Under the pieces are notes generated by a model. That model saw only the letters and a program-made list of their open reading frames with translations. It searched no databases and was not told the DNA's origin. A stretch of DNA of 5,913 nucleotides from Candidatus Equihabitans merdae (GTDB taxonomy: Bacteria; Bacillota; Clostridia; Lachnospirales; Lachnospiraceae), in contig JAGHUB010000037.1 of NCBI GenBank assembly GCA_018065025.1, positions 1 through 5,913 of the forward strand. Reading direction: 5' to 3'. This document shows, piece after piece, positions 1-5,476 of the stretch; positions within the stretch are counted from its first letter, which is position 1, and each line of letters opens with the position of its first letter. A program made the position numbers and the translations under genes.

Positions 1-1
1 G

Positions 2-1558
2 TTTGGTACAGCCGGTCTTCGTGGTGTACTGGGTGCAGGTACCAACCGCATGAATATCTATGTTGTCCGTCAGGCTATACAGGGTCTCGCTAACTGGGTC
101 AAGACACAGGGTGGCAATCAGACTGTAGCCATCAGCTATGACACACGTCTTAAGAGCGATGTCTTCTCAAAGACAGCTGCTTGTGTTCTGGCTGCCAATG
201 GCATCAAAGTCAGAATCTATGATGCTCCCATGCCTGTTCCGGCACTTACATTTGCTACCCGTTATTACAACTGCAATGCCGGTATCATGGTTACAGCTTC
301 TCATAACCCGGCTAAATATAACGGTTATAAGGCCTATGGTCCCGATGGCTGCCAGATGACAGATGACGCTGCCGCTATCGTTTATGATGAAATCCAGAAG
401 ACTGATGTTCTGACAGGTGCAAAGTTCATCTCCTTCGCAGAAGGCGTCGAAAATGGCATGATCCGTTTCGTAGGCGATGACTGCAAGAATGCTCTGTATG
501 AAGCTATCGAAGCTCGTCAGGTTCGTCCGGGTCTGTGCAAGACAGCCGGTCTTAAGCTGGTTTACAGCCCGTTGAACGGCTCCGGTCTGGTTCCGGTTAC
601 CAGAGTTCTTAAAGATATGGGTATCACAGATATCACTATCGTTCCGGATCAGGAATACCCCAATGGTTATTTCACAACCTGCAGCTATCCCAATCCCGAG
701 ATCTTCGCCGCTTTGGAACAGGGCCTGAACCTGGCCGTAGAGTGCGGTGCTGATCTGATGTTGGCAACTGACCCGGATGCTGACCGTGTCGGTATCGCCA
801 TGAAGTGCCCGGATGGTACTTATGAACTGGTTAGCGGTAATGAGATGGGCGTTCTCCTTCTGGACTACATCTGCGCCGGCCGTATTGAGAAGGGTACCAT
901 GCCCGAGAAGGCTGTTGCCGTTAAATCTATCGTATCCACACCCCTGGCTGATGCTGTCGCAGAACATTACGGCGTTGAAATGCGCAACGTTCTTACAGGC
1001 TTCAAGTGGATTGGTGATCAGATCGCAGGTCTGGAAGCTGATGGCGAAGTCGATCGTTTTATCTTCGGTTTCGAAGAAAGCTATGGCTATTTGGCCGGTC
1101 CTTATGTCCGTGACAAGGACGCTATCATCGGCTCTATGCTGATCTGTGAGATGGCTGCTTACTATCGCAGCATCGGCAGTTCACTGAAAGCCCGTATGGA
1201 AGAAATCTATGCTGAATACGGCCGTTACCTCAACAAGGTTGACAGCTTCGAATTCCCGGGTCTTACAGGTATGGATAAGATGGCCGGTATCATGCAGAGT
1301 CTGAGAGAGAATCCGCCTGCAGAATTTGCCGGTTACAAGGTTGTTAAGGTTACTGACTACAAGAAGCCTGAAGAAACAGGTCTTCCGGCAGCCAATGTTC
1401 TGATCTATGCTCTGGAAGGCGGCGCTTCAGTTGTTGTACGTCCTTCAGGTACAGAACCCAAGATCAAAGCTTACTACACAACACTTGGCAAAGACCTTGC
1501 CGAAGCTCAGGCACAGAAAGATCAGCTTGCTGAAGCTCTGAAACCTGTCTTTGCATAA
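2..1558 (+). CDS. Phospho-sugar mutase (PGM2/PgcA type, alpha-D-phosphohexomutase superfamily), 5' end outside window
   Basis: This enzyme moves a phosphate between C1 and C6 (hexose) or C1 and C5 (pentose) of a sugar phosphate in the cytoplasm. The reading frame is open from base 2 and begins inside the conserved N-terminal block (FGTAGLRG...GTNRMN), so the ATG at base 50 is an internal Met of that block, not the start. About 518 residues are visible; Bacillus PgcA is about 580, so some 45-60 residues are probably missing. Counting from the Met at base 50, I see the phosphoserine loop TASHNP (catalytic Ser84, codon 299-301), the Mg-binding loop DPDADR (241-246), TGFKWIG (316-322), the sugar-recognition loop GFEESYGY (340-347) and the phosphate-binding loop RPSGTEPK (464-471). 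All key residues are intact. It sits 41 bases before deoD with no terminator between, so they are probably co-transcribed. Family is certain. Glucose-1-phosphate versus (deoxy)ribose-1-phosphate as main substrate is not decidable from motifs; the neighbourhood favours a role with pentose phosphates. Confidence 0.93.
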   Translation, partial: FGTAGLRGVLGAGTNRMNIYVVRQAIQGLANWVKTQGGNQTVAISYDTRLKSDVFSKTAACVLAANGIKVRIYDAPMPVPALTFATRYYNCNAGIMVTASHNPAKYNGYKAYGPDGCQMTDDAAAIVYDEIQKTDVLTGAKFISFAEGVENGMIRFVGDDCKNALYEAIEARQVRPGLCKTAGLKLVYSPLNGSGLVPVTRVLKDMGITDITIVPDQEYPNGYFTTCSYPNPEIFAALEQGLNLAVECGADLMLATDPDADRVGIAMKCPDGTYELVSGNEMGVLLLDYICAGRIEKGTMPEKAVAVKSIVSTPLADAVAEHYGVEMRNVLTGFKWIGDQIAGLEADGEVDRFIFGFEESYGYLAGPYVRDKDAIIGSMLICEMAAYYRSIGSSLKARMEEIYAEYGRYLNKVDSFEFPGLTGMDKMAGIMQSLRENPPAEFAGYKVVKVTDYKKPEETGLPAANVLIYALEGGASVVVRPSGTEPKIKAYYTTLGKDLAEAQAQKDQLAEALKPVFA

Positions 1559-1599
1559 ACCGAACCTTTTTGTATTCTTAATTCAGAAAGGAGAGTGCC

Positions 1600-2307
1600 A
1601 TGTCGATACCCACCCCTCATATCAACGCCAAAGAAGGCGATTTTGCCAAAACGGTTATTATGCCCGGTGATCCCCTTCGTGCTAAATTCATTGCTGACAA
1701 TTATCTGGAAGATGTTTGTCAGGTTACAGATGTTCGTGGCATGTATGGTTATACCGGTAAATACAAGGGCAAGGATGTGTCCGTCATGGGCCATGGCATG
1801 GGCATGCCCTCTGCAGGCATTTACACTTATGAATTGTTTGCATTTTATGGCGTAGACAATATCATTCGTGTAGGATCTGCCGGTTCCATCCAGACAGACC
1901 TTAAGGTAGGCGATGTTGTTATCGCACAGGGTGCCTGCACTAATTCAGCCTGGGCCAATCAGTATGAGCTTGGAGGAACATTTGCCCCTATCGCCTCATG
2001 GGAATTGCTTTATAAAGCCGTTCAGGCAGCTGAGGCAAATAATACTAAGTATGTTGTGGGCAATGTTATCAGCTCAGATGTTTTCTATGGTGAAGGTCCT
2101 GACTTTGTCAAACGTTGGAGCGACATGGGTGTTCTCTGTACTGAGATGGAATGTGCGGCTATTTATATGAATGCCGCAAAACTTGGCAAAAAAGCTCTGG
2201 GTCTTCTGACTATATCAGATGAGCTGCTTACAGGTGCAAGCATGACTTCTTATGAGCGTCAGACCACTTTTGACCAGATGATGAAACTTGCTTTGGAGAT
2301 GATCTGA
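1600..2307 (+). CDS. deoD: Purine nucleoside phosphorylase, DeoD type
   Basis: DeoD splits purine (deoxy)nucleosides with phosphate into free base and (deoxy)ribose-1-phosphate in the cytoplasm. The product has 235 residues, close to the 230-240 of hexameric DeoD proteins. Conserved points seen: TPHINA with His7 (from the neighbouring subunit in the hexamer), GDPLRAK (Gly23, Arg27), VRGM with Arg46, IIRVGSAG with Arg90 and Ser93 (phosphate site), TEMECAA with Glu182-Met183-Glu184 (ribose site), ISDELLTG with Ser206 and the catalytic acid Asp207, and ERQTTF with Arg220, the partner of Asp207. The residue after this Asp is Glu, where E. coli has His, and the Glu of the usual LLTGE is Ala; neither is catalytic. 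The start is fixed by AAAGGAG at 1587-1593, six bases before the ATG, and by the typical N-terminus. It follows the mutase closely and is followed by a hairpin terminator, so it looks like the last gene of its unit. Codons seem slightly more A/T-ending than in its neighbours. Assignment is secure. Confidence 0.96.
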   Translation: MSIPTPHINAKEGDFAKTVIMPGDPLRAKFIADNYLEDVCQVTDVRGMYGYTGKYKGKDVSVMGHGMGMPSAGIYTYELFAFYGVDNIIRVGSAGSIQTDLKVGDVVIAQGACTNSAWANQYELGGTFAPIASWELLYKAVQAAEANNTKYVVGNVISSDVFYGEGPDFVKRWSDMGVLCTEMECAAIYMNAAKLGKKALGLLTISDELLTGASMTSYERQTTFDQMMKLALEMI

Positions 2308-2322
2308 TTGATTAGGTATTAG

Positions 2323-2356
2323 ATTATATAAGGTGTCAAATTATATAAGTGTTCAA
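2323..2356. repeat. Imperfect 17-bp tandem repeat after deoD
   Basis: ATTATATAAGGTGTCAA (2323-2339) is directly followed by ATTATATAAGTGTTCAA (2340-2356). The first ten bases are identical, and the rest differs by what looks like a one-base slip. It starts 15 bases after the deoD stop and runs into the base of the terminator stem. It is probably a small slippage duplication; no function is evident. Confidence 0.7.
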
Positions 2357-2395
2357 AAGAACAGCGTGAAATGTATGATTTCTCGCTGTTCTTTT
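2355..2395 (+). terminator. Hairpin terminator of the mutase-deoD unit
   Basis: The arms AAAAGAACAGCG (2355-2366) and CGCTGTTCTTTT (2384-2395) are perfectly complementary over 12 bp. After one T-T mismatch the stem continues as GAAAT/ATTTC (2368-2372 with 2378-2382) around a five-base loop, giving a long near-perfect hairpin. The U-run is short: the last four bases of the stem, then GTGT. The A-run on the left arm makes it possibly bidirectional. It lies 47 bases after the deoD stop with no gene before the next promoter, which fits an operon end. Release efficiency may be imperfect because of the broken U-tract. Confidence 0.8.
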
Positions 2396-2579
2396 GTGTA
2401 AAAAAACAGTTTTATCAAGCCGAATAATGGATTATTGAACGTTTTTCAAAATATGTCAACACTATTAATTGAACATGTGTTAAAATATCAAAGAGAAATA
2501 AGAGCAAGCATATCAAAGATAAAGCCATATTAGAAAAAATGTTCTTTGCGCAGTAAATAATTGGTGATTAATTTTGGAC

Positions 2580-2592
2580 AAAGTGACACTTT
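2580..2592. promoter_or_regulatory. Candidate operator palindrome upstream of the nup promoter
   Basis: AAAGTGACACTTT is a perfect 6+1+6 inverted repeat. It is flanked by two near-identical direct repeats, TTTTGGACAA (2572-2581) and TTTTTGACAA (2590-2599), 18 bp apart start to start. It ends 23 bases before the -35 box, so it would suit an activator site or an upstream repressor half. I do not recognise the regulator. Short palindromes occur by chance in A/T-rich DNA, so this is tentative. Confidence 0.3.
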
Positions 2593-2614
2593 TTGACAAG
2601 TAGTACAAAAAACG

Positions 2615-2643
2615 TTGAGAAATTTATAGAGATTTGATATCAT
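2615..2643 (+). promoter_or_regulatory. Housekeeping-sigma (extended -10) promoter of the nup operon
   Basis: The -35 box TTGAGA (2615-2620) and -10 box TATCAT (2638-2643) are separated by exactly 17 bases, and each differs from consensus at one position. TGA directly precedes the -10 box, which gives an extended -10 (TGn) element, and an A-run (2607-2612) just upstream of the -35 box resembles an UP element. Transcription would begin near 2649-2651, right at the first leader hairpin. A perfect TTGACA at 2593-2598 has no -10 box at a workable distance. The -10 box overlaps the palindrome TGATATCA (2635-2642), a possible repressor site. Confidence 0.7.
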
Positions 2644-2649
2644 TTCAAG

Positions 2650-2732
2650 CGTAGGGTGAAAGAAACTAGCACCTAAAAAGAGGCTTTTTGGTAATAATAA
2701 CCATAGAGCAGGATTGGATTTGGGTGAGATGG
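2650..2732 (+). promoter_or_regulatory. Structured 5' leader of the nup operon, possible sensing part of an attenuator (class unknown)
   Basis: Downstream of the predicted start site there are three chained hairpins that share arms: TAGGGTG with CACCTA (2652-2658 with 2670-2675, one bulged G), CC-T-AAAAAG with CTTTTTGG (2672-2680 with 2684-2691, one bulged T), and TGGT with ACCA (2689-2692 with 2700-2703). CACCTAAA (2670-2677) can also pair with TTTGGGTG (2719-2726), 8 bp with one G-U. The first and second hairpins and the long-range helix exclude each other. I looked for purine, 2'-deoxyguanosine, PRPP, ykkC-type, THF and c-di-GMP riboswitch signatures and did not see them. It could be a new cis-regulatory RNA, a protein-binding leader, or coincidental folding. 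Confidence 0.4.
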
Positions 2733-2782
2733 AGACAATGGAGTTCAGTGATATTTGTGAGCATCATTGTCTTTTCTGTTTC
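2733..2782 (+). terminator. Attenuator-like hairpin in the nup leader
   Basis: AGACAATG (2733-2740) pairs perfectly with CATTGTCT (2765-2772). The stem continues inward through a G-U pair and an A-A mismatch into GTTCA/TGAGC (2743-2747 with 2758-2762), leaving a ten-base loop. The 3' arm runs directly into TTTTCTGTTTC, a moderately good U-tract. The hairpin lies between the nup promoter and nupO, with 28 bases left before the ATG that carry the ribosome binding site. This is the usual place for a regulated premature terminator. I found no clear antiterminator partner for its 5' arm. Confidence 0.55.
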
Positions 2783-2810
2783 AAAAGCAAGTTAAGAAGA
2801 AGGAAAGCAT

Positions 2811-4391
2811 ATGGGCGAATTAGTACTGGAAATGCGTGGCGTCACAAAGACCTTCCCCGGCGTTATCGCAAATGACAATGTAAATTTGGAATTGTATGCA
2901 GGCGAGATTCATGCGCTTCTTGGTGAAAACGGTGCCGGTAAGAGTACTTTGATGAACTGTCTTACAGGTATCTACAAGCCGGATGCCGGTGAAATCTATC
3001 ACAAGGGTAAACCGATCGTTATCAACAGCCCCAAGCATGCTGTTGACATCGGTGTTGGTATGGTACATCAGCACTTCCGCTTGATCCCGCCTCTGAGTGT
3101 TGCCGAGAATATCATGCTGACATCAGGTAAATGTCCGCTGGTTCTCAAAACAGATGAGATCAACGACGCTATTCGTGCCTGTTCTAAGGAATTTAACCTG
3201 GAACTGTCACCGGAAGCCAAGGTCTGGCAGCTGTCTGTTGGCGAACAGCAGCGTGTTGAGATCGTTAAGCTTCTGTACAGAGGCGCTGAGATCCTTATCC
3301 TGGATGAGCCGTCAGCTGTTCTGACACCTCAGGAATCTGTTGAGATGTTCAAGACTCTGCGTATGATGGCTGACAGCGGCAAGGCTGTTGTTTTCATCTC
3401 TCATAAGATGAACGAGGTTATGGACAACTCCGACAGAATCACTGTTCTGCGCGGTGGTAAGTCTATTGCTACAGTCACACGTGACAAGTTTGACAAAGAT
3501 GAACTGACAATCATGATGGTTGGTCATAATCTGGAAAGAAAAGCTGACAGAGCCAAAGCTGCTCTTAATGAAGTTCTTCTGGAAGTTGATAACCTGTCTG
3601 CTATCAACGACCGTGGTTTCAGAGGCCTGAAGCATGTTTCCTTTAAGCTTCACAAAGGTGAGATTCTGGGTATCGCCGGTGTTGCCGGTAATGGTCAGAG
3701 ACTGTTGGCTGAAGCTGTAACAGGCTTACGTCCTGCTGAAGAAGGTAAGATCCTTTACAAGAAGAAAGATGTTACCAAGTGGTCCATCAAGCAGCGTAAG
3801 GAAGCTGGTATGTCCTTCGTTCCGGAAGACCGTCTTCATATGGGTCTTGTCCCATCACTTAACCTGATGGACAACTTGATTCTGAAAGAGTACTACTACG
3901 ATAAGTATAGTAAGAAGGGTATTCTTAATAAGGCAGCTATCCGTAAGGACGCCGAAGAATGCGTTGAAAGATATAACATCAAGAATGCCGGCGTAGAATA
4001 TCCCGTACGTCTCATGTCCGGTGGTAACCAGCAGAAGCTTCTGGTTGCCCGTGAAGTTAAGAGTGGTCCGGATCTTTTGGTCGTAGCCTATCCGGTTCGA
4101 GGCCTGGATATCGGTGCGATCAATGCTATCCACGAGATCATGGATGAGGAACGTAAGAGAGGCGCTGCCATTATCATGATCTCTGAAGACCTGGACGAAG
4201 TCTTCGAGATGTCTGATAACGTATCCGTTCTGTTCGATGGTTATATGAGTGAACCGGTTCCGGTAGACCAGATTACCAGAAAAGAGATCGGTGCTCTCAT
4301 GGCCGGTGAAGGTCTTGGTGAAACAAGTATCGCCGAATTGAAAGAAGACCTTGAAATTCGTGAAGCCAACAAAAAGAAGGAGGAAGACTGA
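2811..4391 (+). CDS. nupO: ABC importer ATPase with two nucleotide-binding domains, nucleoside (BmpA/Nup) type
   Basis: This is the cytoplasmic motor of an ABC importer of the sugar/nucleoside (CUT2-like) class. Its 526 residues hold two ABC domains, as usual for the family (about 500-520). Domain 1 is complete: Walker A GENGAGKS (38-45), Q-loop Gln87 in VHQHF, signature LSVGEQQ (141-147), Walker B ILILDEP with Glu166, and H-loop His198. Domain 2 (from about 255) has a degenerate Walker A (GVAGNGQR, 290-297, no Lys-Ser/Thr), a good signature LMSGGNQQK (401-409), a Walker B ending LLVVAYP with no catalytic Glu, and ISED in place of the H-loop. This asymmetry is typical of the family. The C-terminus (about 505-526) is a charged Lys/Glu tail. 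AAGGA (2800-2804) sits six bases before the ATG. It is the first gene of the operon, 1 base overlapping nupP. The two adjacent permeases and nearby deoD support nucleosides over sugars as the substrate, but this is inferred. Confidence 0.92.
   Translation: MGELVLEMRGVTKTFPGVIANDNVNLELYAGEIHALLGENGAGKSTLMNCLTGIYKPDAGEIYHKGKPIVINSPKHAVDIGVGMVHQHFRLIPPLSVAENIMLTSGKCPLVLKTDEINDAIRACSKEFNLELSPEAKVWQLSVGEQQRVEIVKLLYRGAEILILDEPSAVLTPQESVEMFKTLRMMADSGKAVVFISHKMNEVMDNSDRITVLRGGKSIATVTRDKFDKDELTIMMVGHNLERKADRAKAALNEVLLEVDNLSAINDRGFRGLKHVSFKLHKGEILGIAGVAGNGQRLLAEAVTGLRPAEEGKILYKKKDVTKWSIKQRKEAGMSFVPEDRLHMGLVPSLNLMDNLILKEYYYDKYSKKGILNKAAIRKDAEECVERYNIKNAGVEYPVRLMSGGNQQKLLVAREVKSGPDLLVVAYPVRGLDIGAINAIHEIMDEERKRGAAIIMISEDLDEVFEMSDNVSVLFDGYMSEPVPVDQITRKEIGALMAGEGLGETSIAELKEDLEIREANKKKEED
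4377..4384 (+). promoter_or_regulatory. Ribosome binding site of nupP inside the nupO tail
   Basis: AAGGAGGA encodes part of the last Lys-Glu codons of nupO and lies six bases before the nupP ATG. The TGA of nupO and this ATG share one base (TGATG, 4389-4393), which suggests translational coupling and fixes the nupP start. Confidence 0.85.
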
Positions 4392-5473
4392 TGAACAAAG
4401 TTAAACATTCATTTGTCAGAAGAGACAAGGTTACTGCTCTTCGCCGAGTTCTTATGGTTTTACTGTTTGGTATCCTGGCTCTGGCTTTCTGTAGTATCTT
4501 TATCGCTTCTCAGGGATTCAACCCGGTAGAAGTTTATGCCAAGATGTTTAAGTCAGCTTTCGGTTCATGGAAGCTGGGCTGGGCTAAGAGTATTCAGACC
4601 GGTGTTCCGCTTATGATGTGCGGTCTTGCCGTATCCATCGCTTTCAAGATGAACCTGAACAACATCGGTGCTGAAGGTCAGTTCGCTATGGGCGCTATCG
4701 CCGCTGCCGGTGTAGCCCTGTTCTGGAATCTTCCCGGTTTCCTTCAGATTCCGGTTATGATCATCGTATCCATTCTGGCCGGTTGCGCATGGGCTCTGAT
4801 CGCTGCTCTGCTGAAGGCCTTCTGGAACATCAACGAGACCATCGTTACTCTGATGTTGAACTACGTGGCTCTGCTGTATCTGGATTACCTCTGCTATGGT
4901 CCCTGGAAGAACACCACAAGCCTTGGTCTTCCCTACTCCAATGATATTCCCGAGACAGCTGTTCTGCCATCCATCTTCGGTGGCATCAGCTCTTCATTCA
5001 TCCTGGCTATCGTCATGGCTGTTATCATGTACCTGTTCTTCAAGTACACCACAACAGGTTTCCAGGTATCCGTTATCAAGAATGGTCCCGCATCTGCCCG
5101 TTATGCCGGTATCAACGTTCGTCGCAATATCCTGGTCGTTCTGGGTATCTCCGGTGCTCTTGCCGGTCTGACAGGTTCTCTTCAGGTCTCAGGTGTTATC
5201 TATCACCTGCAGCCCAACATCCCACAGGGTGCCGGTTATACAGGTATCGTTATCGCTTACCTGAGTAAATTCAACCCGCTGATCGTTGTTCTGGTTGCCA
5301 TCTTCTTCGGTGGTCTGGAAAAAGGTGCTTACGCCGTACAGACTATGGGCGTTCCCTCACAGCTTGCCACTATGATTCGTGGTGCTATCCTGATCTTCGT
5401 TCTGGCCAGTGAATTCTTCACAGAATATCGCCTGAAATCATCTAAATCAGCGCTGAAGGAAAAGGAGGCATAA
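4391..5473 (+). CDS. nupP: ABC importer permease, nucleoside type (first membrane subunit)
   Basis: This is an integral membrane subunit of the nucleoside ABC importer (BPD_transp_2 family, the branched-chain amino acid/sugar permease fold). The 360 residues start with a basic cytoplasmic stretch and then a first membrane segment at about 19-41. Further hydrophobic segments lie near 66-85, 95-113, 117-143, 149-168, 199-218, 246-267, 281-306 and 325-343, and the C-terminus is charged (Lys/Glu). The family block FKMNLNNIGAEGQ (85-97) and the ASARYAGIN block (234-242), which is typical of the coupling loop to the ATPase, are both present. Length agrees with NupP/YufP-like proteins, the longer of the two permeases. 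It overlaps nupO by one base and is followed three bases later by the second permease. No frameshift or missing segment is seen. Substrate is inferred from similarity to NupP and from neighbours; a simple sugar cannot be excluded. Confidence 0.9.
   Translation: MNKVKHSFVRRDKVTALRRVLMVLLFGILALAFCSIFIASQGFNPVEVYAKMFKSAFGSWKLGWAKSIQTGVPLMMCGLAVSIAFKMNLNNIGAEGQFAMGAIAAAGVALFWNLPGFLQIPVMIIVSILAGCAWALIAALLKAFWNINETIVTLMLNYVALLYLDYLCYGPWKNTTSLGLPYSNDIPETAVLPSIFGGISSSFILAIVMAVIMYLFFKYTTTGFQVSVIKNGPASARYAGINVRRNILVVLGISGALAGLTGSLQVSGVIYHLQPNIPQGAGYTGIVIAYLSKFNPLIVVLVAIFFGGLEKGAYAVQTMGVPSQLATMIRGAILIFVLASEFFTEYRLKSSKSALKEKEA
5461..5468 (+). promoter_or_regulatory. Ribosome binding site of nupQ inside the nupP end
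   Basis: AAAGGAGG lies eight bases before the ATG at 5477 and is read as the last codons of nupP. It is a near-perfect anti-16S match and decides the start of the second permease, whose reading frame would otherwise be open to later Met codons. Confidence 0.87.
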
Positions 5474-5476
5474 GAG

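Larger units (their letters stand above)
2308..2810. other. Long intergenic control region between deoD and the nup operon
   Basis: No convincing gene lies in these 503 bases on either strand; stops are frequent and the composition is much richer in A+T than the flanking genes. In order it holds: a 17-bp imperfect tandem repeat (2323-2356), the deoD terminator hairpin (2355-2395), an A/T-rich stretch with a small palindrome (AATAATGGATTATT, 2423-2436) and a repeated ATATCAAAGA (2485-2494, 2510-2519), a palindrome AAAGTGACACTTT (2580-2592) inside a pair of TTTTKGACAA direct repeats, the nup promoter (2615-2643), and a structured leader with an attenuator-like hairpin (about 2650-2810). The stretch 2400-2570 holds nothing else that I can interpret. 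Confidence 0.8.

Noticed and set aside
50..52. ATG at base 50 as the true start of the mutase
   Set aside because: The frame is open upstream to base 2 and encodes the conserved FGTAGLRG...GTNR block that belongs to this family, and no ribosome binding site precedes the ATG.
167..967. Long open frame on the minus strand (266 codons) opposite the mutase gene
   Set aside because: It is fully antisense to a gene with all family motifs, resembles no family I know, and has no ribosome binding site; it is a codon-bias shadow.
813..1142. Second-frame open stretch inside the mutase gene, and similar ones in deoD (1595-1855, 1913-2170) and nupP (4896-5171)
   Set aside because: They lie wholly or almost wholly within well-identified genes in another frame and show no protein-like composition or start signals.
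2423..2436. Palindrome AATAATGGATTATT
   Set aside because: Short, made mostly of A and T, far from any promoter element, and without a U-run; likely chance.
2593..2598. Perfect TTGACA as the -35 box of the nup promoter
   Set aside because: No acceptable -10 hexamer lies 16-18 bases downstream; the TTGAGA/TATCAT pair at 2615-2643 fits far better.
2650..2732. Purine (guanine/adenine), 2'-deoxyguanosine or PRPP riboswitch in the nup leader
   Set aside because: These were expected from gene context, but the conserved junction and loop sequences of those aptamers are not present in the leader; only unclassified hairpins are.
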